Positions 33,707 through 42,591 of a DNA stretch of 64,000 nucleotides are shown in pieces. Position 1 is the stretch's first letter, and the number at the start of each line of letters is the position of its first letter. The DNA comes from Neobacillus driksii. GTDB lineage: Bacteria; Bacillota; Bacilli; Bacillales; Cytobacillaceae. A program made the position numbers and the translations under genes. Where the stretch lies: the NCBI RefSeq assembly GCF_013409995.1, contig NZ_JACCBX010000012.1, forward strand, positions 145,648 through 209,647. Reading direction: 5' to 3'. The notes under the pieces are model-generated. The model was given only the letters and a program-made list of their open reading frames with translations, had not been told where the DNA came from and searched no databases.

Positions 33707-34537
33707 ATGGAAACTCGTTACACACATAGTCCAGAAGATATTCGTCATTATTCTACAGAACAATTGCGCAAGGAATTTTTAGTAGAAAGTATTTTTGTTC
33801 CAGGAGAAGTAAGATTAACGTATACACATAACGACAGGATGATTTTTGGCGGTGTTACACCAACAGATAAGCCGCTAACTATTGAACTTTCTACAGAATT
33901 AGGAGTTACATATTTCTTAGAGCGACGTGAACTTGGTGTTATTAATATTGGAGGACCAGGATCAATCGTTATCGAGGGCACAGAAGAACCAATGAAAAAG
34001 CAAGATGGTTATTACATTGGAAAAGAAACAAAGGATCTCCAATTTAAATCAGAAGATCCGTCTAATCCAGCAAAATTCTATACAGTGTCTGTACCGGCAC
34101 ATCATAAATACCCAAATGTAAAAATTAGTATCGATAAAATTGAACCAATGGTAACAGGCGATTCAGCAACATTAAATCATCGTTCCATTTATCAATATAT
34201 TCACCCAAATGTATGTCAAAGCTGTCAACTTCAAATGGGTTATACTATTCTAACTCCAGGAAGTGCATGGAATACAATGCCTTGTCATACACATGAACGC
34301 CGTATGGAAACATACCTTTATTTTGATATGAAAGAAGATACCCGCGTTTTCCATTTCATGGGTAAACCGGATGAAACCAAACACCTAGTTATTGCAAATG
34401 AGCAGGCTGCTATTTCTCCAAGCTGGTCGATCCATACTGGAGTAGGTTCAAGTGATTATACTTTCATTTGGGCAATGTGCGGAGAAAACATTACTTACAA
34501 TGATATGGACATGGTTCCAATGAAGGAATTGAAATAA
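33707..34537 (+). CDS. kduI: 5-dehydro-4-deoxy-D-glucuronate isomerase
   Basis: KduI converts 5-keto-4-deoxyuronate to 3-deoxy-D-glycero-2,5-hexodiulosonate in pectin and glycosaminoglycan breakdown. The 276-aa cupin-type protein begins METRYTHSPEDIRHY, typical of the family, and contains metal-ligand histidines in PCHTHERRMETYLYFD. ATG 33707 follows CAGGAG; the longer frame from 33641 has no RBS. It is first in a kduI-kduD-iclR operon under IclR-like and cre-like sites. Confidence 0.93.
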   Translation: METRYTHSPEDIRHYSTEQLRKEFLVESIFVPGEVRLTYTHNDRMIFGGVTPTDKPLTIELSTELGVTYFLERRELGVINIGGPGSIVIEGTEEPMKKQDGYYIGKETKDLQFKSEDPSNPAKFYTVSVPAHHKYPNVKISIDKIEPMVTGDSATLNHRSIYQYIHPNVCQSCQLQMGYTILTPGSAWNTMPCHTHERRMETYLYFDMKEDTRVFHFMGKPDETKHLVIANEQAAISPSWSIHTGVGSSDYTFIWAMCGENITYNDMDMVPMKELK

Positions 34538-34588
34538 CTCGTTAATCGAGTTCTTTTTACATACTTCATTAACAAGGGGGATTATATA

Positions 34589-35371
34589 ATGGGGAATAAC
34601 TCACAACAATTTTCATTAGATTATTTTAAATTAGATGGTAAAGTCGCCATCGTAACTGGGGGAAACACAGGAATTGGGCAAGGCTTTGCGGTTGCGTTGG
34701 CAAAAGCAGGTGCGGACCTCTTTATCACCACTCATGGGAACAATTGGGGAGAAACAAAAGAACTGATTGAAAAAGAAGGACGCCGCGTAGCGTTTTTCCA
34801 AGGTGATTTAACAGATAAACAAGTTTCAAAAGATATCGTTGCAAAATGCTTAGAAACATACGGAAGAATAGATATATTAGTTAATAACGCAGGTACTATT
34901 CGCCGTTCGCCTCTTCTTGAATATAAGGAAGAAGATTGGGATGCAGTCATGGATATTAATCTAAATGCTGTTTACTTTTTAAGCCAGGAAGCTGCAAAAG
35001 TAATGGCGGAACAAGGCAGTGGAAAAATCATCAATGTTGCTTCTATGCTGTCATTCCAAGGGGGTAAATTTGTACCATCCTATACAGCCAGCAAGCATGG
35101 TGTCGCTGGTTTAACGAAGGCGTTTGCGAATGAGTTAGCGATAAAAGGCATTCAAATTAATGCCATTGCGCCTGGTTATGTTGAAACCAAAAATACAGCA
35201 CCGATTCGTGAGGATGAAGTTCGTCATGCAGAGATTACTGCCCGTATCCCAGCTGGTCGTTGGGCAACTCCAGAAGACCTGAAAAGTGTTGTGGTCTTCC
35301 TTGCAAGCAGAGGTTCTGATTATATGAATGGAGCCATTATTCCAGTAGATGGCGGCTGGCTCGTTCGCTAG
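34589..35371 (+). CDS. kduD: 2-dehydro-3-deoxy-D-gluconate 5-dehydrogenase
   Basis: This short-chain dehydrogenase reduces the KduI product to 2-keto-3-deoxygluconate with NAD(P)H. The cofactor motif TGGNTGIGQG is near residues 23-32, NNAG follows, and the catalytic Ser with YTASKHG supplies Tyr and Lys. The 260-aa length is standard. It lies 51 bases after kduI with AAGGGGG before the ATG. The next steps, kdgK and kdgA, are not in the window. Confidence 0.93.
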   Translation: MGNNSQQFSLDYFKLDGKVAIVTGGNTGIGQGFAVALAKAGADLFITTHGNNWGETKELIEKEGRRVAFFQGDLTDKQVSKDIVAKCLETYGRIDILVNNAGTIRRSPLLEYKEEDWDAVMDINLNAVYFLSQEAAKVMAEQGSGKIINVASMLSFQGGKFVPSYTASKHGVAGLTKAFANELAIKGIQINAIAPGYVETKNTAPIREDEVRHAEITARIPAGRWATPEDLKSVVVFLASRGSDYMNGAIIPVDGGWLVR

Positions 35372-35416
35372 TTATTATATTATAATAAGTTTAAAAAGAT
35401 GAAGGGAGGTAACATA

Positions 35417-36199
35417 ATGGAGAATGCAAAGCAGCCATATGGTACTGTTCTAATAAAGGCTTCAAGTATCCTTGATTTTCTGTCAGCAAAGAAAGAACCG
35501 CAAGCATTAAACGTGATTGCACAAGAAACAGGATTAACGAGTTCAACGGCCTTAAAGATATTAGACACCCTTCTTCTAATTGGTTATGTAAAAAAACATC
35601 CTGAAACGAAAAAATTTGGGCTTGGCAGTGCCCTAATCAAATACGCAAATAAATATCTTGCTGATTTAGACATTTCAAAAATTTCTTATCCATATTTAAA
35701 AGACCTGCAAAATAGTTTAGATGAAACGATTCACTTAGGCATTTTAGAAGGCGATGAAATCCTAACTGTTAACAAGTTGGAGACGAAAAAGCCGATTGTC
35801 TGTTTAAATTCAAGGATTGGTTTATCGAAGCCTCTTTATTGTTCTGCAATGGGGAAAGCCGTACTTTCAGAAATGGCGGAAAGTGAAAAAGCCGCTTATT
35901 TGAACCGAGTGGAGCTAAAACCCATAACAGAAACGACAATTACGAATCCGGAGAATCTATTAAAACAGTTAGAAGACGTAAAAAGAAATGGTTATGCAAT
36001 TGACGACAGTGAAGGTGAAAAGGACGTCTATTGTTTAGGTGTATCACTGGTAATGAATAACCAAACATACGGTGCTTTTAGCGTCAGCGTACCAGCCTAC
36101 CGCATTTCGCCTGAAGTAAAAGACCAAATCATCCAAGCTATTTTAAAAACAAAAGAAAATATCCAAAGAGAATTGCAGCAAAATTACGTATTTATTTAA
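35417..36199 (+). CDS. IclR family transcriptional regulator (KdgR-like)
   Basis: This 260-aa regulator has an N-terminal winged helix (about residues 10-75; LNVIAQETGLTSSTALKILD) and a C-terminal IclR effector domain with YCSAMGKAVLSE. ATG 35417 follows GGGAGGT; an in-frame ATG at 35399 would include it. Cotranscription with kduID and IclR-like half-sites upstream of kduI suggest local repression relieved by a sugar-acid intermediate such as KDG. Effector inferred from the KdgR precedent. Confidence 0.85.
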   Translation: MENAKQPYGTVLIKASSILDFLSAKKEPQALNVIAQETGLTSSTALKILDTLLLIGYVKKHPETKKFGLGSALIKYANKYLADLDISKISYPYLKDLQNSLDETIHLGILEGDEILTVNKLETKKPIVCLNSRIGLSKPLYCSAMGKAVLSEMAESEKAAYLNRVELKPITETTITNPENLLKQLEDVKRNGYAIDDSEGEKDVYCLGVSLVMNNQTYGAFSVSVPAYRISPEVKDQIIQAILKTKENIQRELQQNYVFI

Positions 36200-36208
36200 A
36201 AAAACAGG

Positions 36209-36254
36209 AAGAATCTATTTTGAAGCCTCATTGGTCAAAATAGATTCTTTTTTG
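36209..36254 (+). terminator. terminator of the kduID-iclR operon
   Basis: AAGAATCTATTTTGA / TCAAAATAGATTCTT forms a 15-bp stem with an 11-base loop, then T residues. Confidence 0.9.
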
Positions 36255-36328
36255 TATGTGATGGAAGATAAGCTACATCCCGCCCATTTTTTCATATATA
36301 TAATAAAAAATAAAATGGGGTAGTACGG

Positions 36329-38077
36329 ATGTCTAGAAGAAATACAGAACAGGAAAATTGGATTACCTACCTGCTTTCCCTATCAAGAATGGTTTACCTT
36401 TTTCCAGCAGAAGTGAAAGATATTGGCGGCGGTAAGTGGGGATACATCAATGAAAAGGGGGCTTTTATTCTCCCTCCCAAATATGAAATGGCTCGTGATT
36501 TTCAGGAAAATGGTTTAGCCATCATCCAATTAAACAATCTTACAGGTATTATTAACACTGACGGATATTTTATTGTGAAACCAAAGTATGAAACAATCAT
36601 CCCTTTTTCAGAAGGTCGTGCCACAGCTATCGATCACGAAGGCTTTAAAGTATTGGATGAAAGTGGGAAGGAAATTACTTCAAAGGCGTATTCCTTTATC
36701 GGAGATTTTCAGGAAGGCAGAGCAGCAGCTGCCAATACAAATGAGCAGGGCAACTATTTATATGGATATTTAAATAGGAGAGGCAATGAAGTCATTTCGC
36801 TGTCCTATGAATCTGCCAGTGATTTTGAACACGGAAAAGCCCTTGTAAAAATAAAAGAGGGCAGCTATTCACTCATTGATCTTACAGGAAAAGTACTACA
36901 TTCATACTCTTTTCCATTTGTCGACGATTATGGTGAGGGTATGCTGGCATTTCGAAAAAGTAACGATGGAAAATGGGGATACATGGACGAATCAGGTAAA
37001 GTATTGATTGAACCACAATTTATTGGAACACAGCCGTTTGTTGAAGACAGAGCAATTGTGAATGTTGAAAATAATCATTATGGCCTGATAGATAGGCAGG
37101 GGAAATATATCATAAAACCCCAGTATTCTAGTTTACTAAACCTTGGAGAGAATCGATATGCACTGGGGAAAGCACAAGATCCAGAAAGGCCATATCTTTT
37201 TCAAAAGTATGCAATAGCTGATGCTGACGGTCATATTTATACTGGGTTTATCTATAATGGTGTCTCCGAATACAAGGATGGAGTGGCCTCGGCATACAAT
37301 GACGAAATGACTTTCTTTATAGATAAGCGTGGTCAGCGCTTGAACCATCTTCCAATGATTCATGGCAGTGGTACATTAGCATTTAATAAATCCTTAATTA
37401 AGGGAGATATCGATCTCCGCATTCTCTATTTTGATAAAAAAGGCACGTTAGTTTGGAAACAAAATACAATCATTCCTTTAAAAGCGGATTATTCCGTAAC
37501 CGAAAACAAATTCAAACCAAATAAGGATTATTTAGTTTATTATCCACAGTTAACGGGGGTTAGCTCTCCGGAGAGCGTAAATCAAACATTGAAGGAACTT
37601 TCTGGAGTCAAGGCAATCCCTCAGCATACACAGTTGGAATCAAGCTACGCAGGTGATTTCGACGTAAGTTTTTATAAAAATAACCTAGTAGTCTTGGAGA
37701 TAAATGGCTATGATTATCCTTTTGGTGCAGCACATGGAATGCCTGTAAAAAAATATGCCCATATTGACCTAAAAACGGGAAGGTTTTATCAACTTAAAGA
37801 GTTGTTTAAGCGAGAAGCAGATTATGTAAAAGTGATCAGTGAAATGATTGGAGAAAAAATTAAAAACGACGAACAATATTCCTATGTTTTTCCGGATACG
37901 TATAAGGGTATCAAAGCAGACCAGTCCTTCTTTATCAGCGAAGGGGCGTTGAATATTTATTTTGAACCATACGAGATTGCCCCTTATGCTGCTGGGTTTC
38001 CAACCTTTACGATTCCGTTTCATGATCTAAGCAGCATGATCGATCACGATGGAATTTTTTGGCGCTCCTTTCATTAA
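36329..38077 (+). CDS. WG-repeat protein with C-terminal DUF3298-like domain
   Basis: This 582-aa protein has a series of WG repeats in the first about 350 residues, each built on a pattern such as KWGYINEKGAFILPPKYE or KWGYMDESGKVLIEPQF. The C-terminal part (about 400-580) resembles the DUF3298/PdaC-RsiV domain, with FGAAHGMPVKKYAHIDLKTG. No clear signal peptide is seen, although a weak hydrophobic patch lies near residues 12-24. WG-repeat proteins are common in bacilli, with unknown function. It is monocistronic. Confidence 0.8.
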   Translation: MSRRNTEQENWITYLLSLSRMVYLFPAEVKDIGGGKWGYINEKGAFILPPKYEMARDFQENGLAIIQLNNLTGIINTDGYFIVKPKYETIIPFSEGRATAIDHEGFKVLDESGKEITSKAYSFIGDFQEGRAAAANTNEQGNYLYGYLNRRGNEVISLSYESASDFEHGKALVKIKEGSYSLIDLTGKVLHSYSFPFVDDYGEGMLAFRKSNDGKWGYMDESGKVLIEPQFIGTQPFVEDRAIVNVENNHYGLIDRQGKYIIKPQYSSLLNLGENRYALGKAQDPERPYLFQKYAIADADGHIYTGFIYNGVSEYKDGVASAYNDEMTFFIDKRGQRLNHLPMIHGSGTLAFNKSLIKGDIDLRILYFDKKGTLVWKQNTIIPLKADYSVTENKFKPNKDYLVYYPQLTGVSSPESVNQTLKELSGVKAIPQHTQLESSYAGDFDVSFYKNNLVVLEINGYDYPFGAAHGMPVKKYAHIDLKTGRFYQLKELFKREADYVKVISEMIGEKIKNDEQYSYVFPDTYKGIKADQSFFISEGALNIYFEPYEIAPYAAGFPTFTIPFHDLSSMIDHDGIFWRSFH

Positions 38078-38146
38078 TTGACAGAAACAGGACAGCGATA
38101 TATTTTTAACATAGGCTACTAAAATGCTGCCCTAGGGAGTGGTTGA

Positions 38147-38767
38147 ATGAAAATAATTGATATTTCTAGAAGGCTTGAAAATGGAATGCCAGTTTGGCCA
38201 GGTGATACAGCCTTTCACTATGAGGTGTCGTGGTCCAAAGCAGAAAGCGGTTCTGTAAACGTAGGGACTCTTACAATGAGTACACATACAGGGACGCATG
38301 TTGATGCACCTTTTCATTTCGATGATGATGGAAAAAAGATTATTGACTTGGATCTCGAATTATATATTGGTCCTGTAAGGGTTCTCGATATGACTGGGAA
38401 GGAAAGTATAGGAGTTAAGGATTTAGAGGGTGTAGATTTAAATGGAATGAAAAGAGTGTTGTTTCGAACCCTCTCATGGCAAAATGCTTCTGAATTTCCA
38501 GTAAAAATACCCCATTTGGAAGCTGATCTTGGTCCATTCCTAGCAGAGAAGGGAATTAGACTGATTGGGGTAGATGTTCCATCTGTCGACCCAATTGACA
38601 GTAAAGACCTTCATGCTCACCATCGTTTAAATGAAAATGGGATTCACATTCTTGAATCAGTCTTTTTAGATAAAGTAGAACCTGGTGATTATGAATTGAT
38701 TGCTTTGCCGCTGCCATTGGTTGAAGGAGATGGAAGTCCGGTAAGGGCAGTATTACGTACAATCTAA
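38147..38767 (+). CDS. kynB: arylformamidase KynB (cyclase family)
   Basis: This 206-aa metal-dependent hydrolase of the bacterial cyclase family has the signature MSTHTGTHVDAPFHFDDDG, whose His and Asp residues bind the metals, and WPGDTAF near the N-terminus. KynB hydrolyses N-formylkynurenine in tryptophan breakdown. The usual partners kynA and kynU are not adjacent, so a different cyclic or formyl amide substrate is possible. The RBS AGGGAG precedes the ATG. Confidence 0.8.
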   Translation: MKIIDISRRLENGMPVWPGDTAFHYEVSWSKAESGSVNVGTLTMSTHTGTHVDAPFHFDDDGKKIIDLDLELYIGPVRVLDMTGKESIGVKDLEGVDLNGMKRVLFRTLSWQNASEFPVKIPHLEADLGPFLAEKGIRLIGVDVPSVDPIDSKDLHAHHRLNENGIHILESVFLDKVEPGDYELIALPLPLVEGDGSPVRAVLRTI

Positions 38768-38771
38768 AAAT

Positions 38772-38800
38772 AGCAGCGGAATTAATTTCCGCTGCTTCAT
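38772..38800. terminator. bidirectional terminator between kynB and copD
   Basis: AGCAGCGGAA / TTCCGCTGCT with a short loop. On the minus strand it is followed by ATTTTTAG, serving the copC-copD unit as well as kynB. Confidence 0.75.
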
Positions 38801-39892
38801 TTATGAAAGACTTAACATAAAACCTATATAGCCTGAAAGGATAAATAGTAAACTCATCACTAATGCCAAAGCTTTTGGAGCTTTTTTTATAAAAGATACA
38901 ATAACCAACGATAAAAAAAGAATAGCAATTAGAAATAGGATGATTGAAACAATCCCTGGAGAAAAAGTAATAGGGAAGTTTATTTCACCTGGGTGAAAAA
39001 AGGAAAATAGCTTAGACGCACCTTCTGCTCTAATCATCGAACTTAGTTCATGCGGTGGTGAAGCTTGTCCCAGGGCACCCGTAATCGAAAAAACAAGCAA
39101 AACAATCATACTTTCCAGCTTCGCCCATGGCAGCGGATTAAAAGAAGGATCATTCATGAGTCTCTTCCGAATCAAAAAGCTATTGATAAAGGCAAAAGCT
39201 AGTAATGGCAAAATTGCAATGTGTTTGATTAATAATGTCTGACCATAGGGGATTGCTGTTACACTAACATAATCGGACAGTTCCATATGAAAGGTCATTA
39301 ATGATATTCCTGTTATGGTCGTGGCAATTAAACATAAACTAGCAAGCGGCGAAAACCACTTTAAGAATTTCAACCAATTTTCATGGTTCTGTGAAAACCA
39401 GCTTACCACCAACAAAATTCCAACCCAAGTTGTAATGGCCAAAAAGTGAGCGGTGTGTGTAAGAAAACCCGCCATTTTCGATAATGAAGCTGCGTGACTT
39501 GACCAGCCAAGGAAAGCAATTAAGATAAGCGTAAATACTAGGCCAGTCAAAGAGAATAATGGTTTTTGTTCAAGCCTAATTGGAATCAGATAAATAAATA
39601 GAATTAACGAAATAATCCCCGTACTAATCCATGTCTTACCAACCTCGAAATTGGTTAACACAGACTGAAGGGTATAGCCTAAACCTAGGTCTTCATATAA
39701 ATATAAAACAATTTTTAACACCGGTAAAAATGAAAATATAGCAATTCCTAACGCTGCACCCAATAGTACAAATTTGGGAATCTTAATTTCCGGTCGTACC
39801 GATTTGGGTACAAGATTAAGAATAAAGCTTCCTAGTAGCAATGAAAAACTACTATAAAGTAAAGCCTCACTTACAATGCCTGCAATAAACAT
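38801..39892 (-). CDS. CopD family copper resistance/import membrane protein
   Basis: This 363-aa membrane protein has about nine helices and the CopD domain (WSSHAASLSKMAGFLTHTAHFLAITTWVG and similar), including conserved histidines likely to bind copper. It starts right after the copC stop, so it is coupled to the CopC gene. In B. subtilis the two are fused as YcnJ, which takes part in copper uptake; here they are separate. Confidence 0.85.
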   Translation of the reverse strand: MFIAGIVSEALLYSSFSLLLGSFILNLVPKSVRPEIKIPKFVLLGAALGIAIFSFLPVLKIVLYLYEDLGLGYTLQSVLTNFEVGKTWISTGIISLILFIYLIPIRLEQKPLFSLTGLVFTLILIAFLGWSSHAASLSKMAGFLTHTAHFLAITTWVGILLVVSWFSQNHENWLKFLKWFSPLASLCLIATTITGISLMTFHMELSDYVSVTAIPYGQTLLIKHIAILPLLAFAFINSFLIRKRLMNDPSFNPLPWAKLESMIVLLVFSITGALGQASPPHELSSMIRAEGASKLFSFFHPGEINFPITFSPGIVSIILFLIAILFLSLVIVSFIKKAPKALALVMSLLFILSGYIGFMLSLS

Positions 39893-40489
39893 CTAGACTT
39901 GTTTCCTCCTAAAAATTAACCAATAGCTTCCGAAGCCTAAAACAATAATCAAACCAATAATTGCTGGCAGTACATAATTCATGATACCAGGTTCATCTAA
40001 AGAAGCCTCATTTACCTCAATTGCTTGATCCTTCAGTACCGTTTCTGTGTCTGCAACAGCTGTTGTTTCGGCAGTGGTCGCATCAGTAGTAGATAGTTCT
40101 GATCCAGTTTGTTCTGGAGGTGCAGCATTCTCAGGAAGGTTCATTGTGAAGGGAATATCGCCCTCAAGAGGATGACCATCTTCCCCAATTATTTTCCAAT
40201 GAATGGTGTAAGCTCCATTTGTAAGGTCGTCTTCTACATTGGCGATTAATTGATTACCGGTAATTGAAACAGTAGAAAGTGGAATAGCTGTATGATTACC
40301 ATCGATTAATGTAAATGAACTAGTTGGTTCTAATGCTGTTTCAAAAGTAAGCGTGATATCCTTGAGTGACTGAGTTATGATCTCTCCATTTTTGGGGGTA
40401 GACTCTTCCAAATGGGAATGTGCAAATACATTTGCTCCAAAAATAAAGAGTAACAAAGTGGAGAGTAGAGCAATTTTATTTAACATCAT
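39893..40489 (-). CDS. CopC domain copper-binding protein with C-terminal anchor
   Basis: The 198-aa protein has a signal peptide ending near AHSHLEESTP, where the N-terminal His of the mature CopC domain forms the classic copper site. A beta-sandwich CopC domain follows, then a Thr/Ala/Glu-rich linker and a C-terminal helix with RRKQV at the end. ATG 40489 is used because CGGAG is six bases upstream; a TTG at 40495 is the alternative. It is divergent from the DUF2249 gene. Confidence 0.88.
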   Translation of the reverse strand: MMLNKIALLSTLLLFIFGANVFAHSHLEESTPKNGEIITQSLKDITLTFETALEPTSSFTLIDGNHTAIPLSTVSITGNQLIANVEDDLTNGAYTIHWKIIGEDGHPLEGDIPFTMNLPENAAPPEQTGSELSTTDATTAETTAVADTETVLKDQAIEVNEASLDEPGIMNYVLPAIIGLIIVLGFGSYWLIFRRKQV

Positions 40490-40649
40490 TTTCAACTCCG
40501 ATATATTGTTATCTTGCTGTTCTTCATTCTACCATTAAATCAAAAGGCTTATATCAAATTAAAGGTAATGTTCACAATACGTTCAAAAATGGCTTTTTAT
40601 TATCCTTAAGGCATTTAGTAACCGAGCCCTATTAAGAACATACCTATGC

Positions 40650-40691
40650 GTGATTTAAATCAATTCTTTAATTTGAAAAGGATGCTACACT
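40650..40691 (+). promoter_or_regulatory. candidate class II Fnr-type promoter of the DUF2249 gene
   Basis: GTGAT-TTAA-ATCAA at 40650-40663 matches the Crp/Fnr site TTGAT-N4-ATCAA with one change. TACACT at 40686-40691 is a good -10. The site centre falls 41.5 bases before the expected start, the classical activating position. Confidence 0.6.
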
Positions 40692-40724
40692 TGGTGAAAA
40701 TCATAATCATGAGGAGATGAAGTG

Positions 40725-40979
40725 ATGAGCAGTTTTCAAATAGAAGGACAAAGAGCCGTTATAGATATTCGTGAGAGGGTCTTAAAGGGAGAACATCCAC
40801 GCAGGGAAATCTTAAATTTTGTAAAAACAGCACCTGTTGGGACGATATTTGAAATTCATTTACCTCACCCTGGAGAGCCATTAGCAGCAACTTTTCAATC
40901 TTTGGGAATGAATGCAATCGTCAACGAAGTAGAACCTGCGCACTTCCGATTGATGGCGATAAAAATGAATGAAATATAG
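40725..40979 (+). CDS. DUF2249-like small protein
   Basis: This 84-aa soluble protein has the pattern IDIRERVLKGEHPRREIL, then GTIFEIHLPHPGEPL and AHFRLMAIKM, which fits the DUF2249/TusA-like fold. DUF2249 proteins are often found with denitrification and oxygen-limited genes. ATG 40725 follows GAGGAGATGAAGTG; GTG 40722 is an alternative. Function unknown. An Fnr-type promoter lies upstream. Confidence 0.7.
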   Translation: MSSFQIEGQRAVIDIRERVLKGEHPRREILNFVKTAPVGTIFEIHLPHPGEPLAATFQSLGMNAIVNEVEPAHFRLMAIKMNEI

Positions 40980-41025
40980 ATAAATGTATTGTTAGAATTG
41001 CCATTATCGAAAGGGGATATTCAAG

Positions 41026-41235
41026 GTGAGTATGATACAATTATCTTTAAATGATGTGGCCTGCTCAGGATGTATTGGGAAAATTAAAAGGAAAATAAAA
41101 AGATTTAATGGAATTGAAAAGGTAAGGATATTAGCTGGAAGTGGAAAAATTGAAATCGACTATAATGAAGCAATCATAGAAACGGAAGAAATAAATTCCA
41201 CCATTCATAAATTGGCAATCCGAACATTTGATTAA
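41026..41235 (+). CDS. heavy-metal-associated (HMA) domain protein
   Basis: This 69-aa single HMA-like fold has the metal site CSGCIGK (CxxC) near residues 14-17, in place of the usual GMTCxxC. It may act as a copper or other thiophilic metal chaperone, consistent with the copC/copD genes 0.5 kb away. GTG 41026 or ATG 41032 may be the start, with AAAGGGG upstream. It is probably cotranscribed with the DUF2249 gene and ends at a terminator. Confidence 0.8.
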   Translation: MSMIQLSLNDVACSGCIGKIKRKIKRFNGIEKVRILAGSGKIEIDYNEAIIETEEINSTIHKLAIRTFD

Positions 41236-41254
41236 TATGTGAATTGAAGCCAAG

Positions 41255-41285
41255 ACCCATTCCATGCTTAGGAATGGGTTTTTTA
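41255..41285 (+). terminator. terminator after the HMA gene
   Basis: ACCCATTCC / GGAATGGGT with a seven-base loop, followed by T residues. Confidence 0.88.
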
Positions 41286-41368
41286 TGGACACATTTTAGT
41301 AAATAGGTTAGTATCAATGTCATGTGTGGATATAATATGTAGAAATGAGATAAAAAAAGGAGTCAAAT

Positions 41369-42505
41369 ATGTTAAATACCTTAAGCCCTTTTTTACAGGA
41401 AAACTGGGGAAAGTCCGGATTTCAACAGCCTACTTCGATTCAGGATACAGCCATCCCGCTAATTCTTGAAGGAAAAGACTTAATTGCAGAATCTCCAACG
41501 GGTACAGGCAAGACACTTGCTTATTTATTGCCTTTATTAAATAAAGTGGAACCTAATTCACAGTCACTCCAAGCTGTAGTTTTAGCGTCATCGCAGGAAT
41601 TGGTTATGCAGGTTTATCAGGAATTTCAAAAGTGGTCAGAAGGCAGCGGAATAAGAGGCACCTCCATTATTGGCGGAGCCAATGTAAAACGCCAGCTTGA
41701 AAAATTAAAAAAGCGCCCTCATGTCATTTTTGCTACACCGGGCAGGTTATTTGAACTGATCAAACAGAAAAAAGTAAAAATGCACGAAGTGAAGCTTGTA
41801 GTATTAGATGAGGGAGATCAGTTGCTGATTCCTGAGCACCTCAACACAGTCCAAAATATTGTGAAATCGACGATGGGTGACCGCCAAGTGGTGTTATTCT
41901 CAGCAACGATGAAAGCTGGAACTGAGAAATTGGCAAAGGAAATAACGAAGGAGCCCGAAATTCTTCGAATAGAAAAGGATGAGCTGGCTTCCTCTGGAGA
42001 GGTTGAGCATATCTATTTTACTGCTGAACCTAGAGATAAGATCAAGCTTCTGGAAAAAATCGTTCGTTTAGATAACATTAAAGCCTTAGCATTCATTAAT
42101 GATATTGGGGAAATTCAAGTTTTTAAAGAAAAGTTTAATTTCAAAGAGTTATCAACAGGAATTCTACATAGTGATATGAAGAAATTAGAACGGCAGGCGG
42201 AGCTCAAGGCTTTCCGTGATGGCAAAACAAAAATGTTGATTGCTACTGATGTTGCGGCACGTGGTTTAGATATTCAAGGAGTTACTCATGTTGTTCATGT
42301 GGATTTCCCTAGGGATATTGCTCAGTATGTTCACCGAGCGGGCAGGACAGGAAGAATGGGAGCAAATGGTACGGTCATATCCTTAGTAACGGAACGGGAA
42401 GAACGTGAATTAAAGCGTTACTGTCAAGAGTTAAACGTTACGCCTAGTAAAAGAATATTCTTTAAAGGGCAAATTGCTGAACCAGAACAAAAGGCTCGTC
42501 GTTAA
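41369..42505 (+). CDS. DEAD-box family RNA helicase (YfmL-like) with DEGD motif II
   Basis: This 378-aa ATP-dependent RNA helicase core has a Q motif (GFQQPTSIQ), Walker A ESPTGTGKT, motif III SAT, motif V ATDVAARGLD and motif VI HRAGRTGRMG. Motif II reads DEGD rather than DEAD, an Ala-to-Gly change that keeps the catalytic Asp and Glu. The short C-terminal tail and length resemble B. subtilis YfmL, implicated in ribosome assembly at low temperature. It is monocistronic. Confidence 0.85.
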   Translation: MLNTLSPFLQENWGKSGFQQPTSIQDTAIPLILEGKDLIAESPTGTGKTLAYLLPLLNKVEPNSQSLQAVVLASSQELVMQVYQEFQKWSEGSGIRGTSIIGGANVKRQLEKLKKRPHVIFATPGRLFELIKQKKVKMHEVKLVVLDEGDQLLIPEHLNTVQNIVKSTMGDRQVVLFSATMKAGTEKLAKEITKEPEILRIEKDELASSGEVEHIYFTAEPRDKIKLLEKIVRLDNIKALAFINDIGEIQVFKEKFNFKELSTGILHSDMKKLERQAELKAFRDGKTKMLIATDVAARGLDIQGVTHVVHVDFPRDIAQYVHRAGRTGRMGANGTVISLVTEREERELKRYCQELNVTPSKRIFFKGQIAEPEQKARR

Positions 42506-42536
42506 AAAAGCAGGGGAAATATTCCCTGCTTTTTCT
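42504..42536 (+). terminator. terminator of the DEAD-box helicase gene
   Basis: AAAAAGCAGGG / CCCTGCTTTTT with a short loop. Confidence 0.9.
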
Positions 42537-42591
42537 AATTGCTGGATTTTTCATTCTATTATAAAATTTAGGGTATTGGGGGGGGAGAAAC

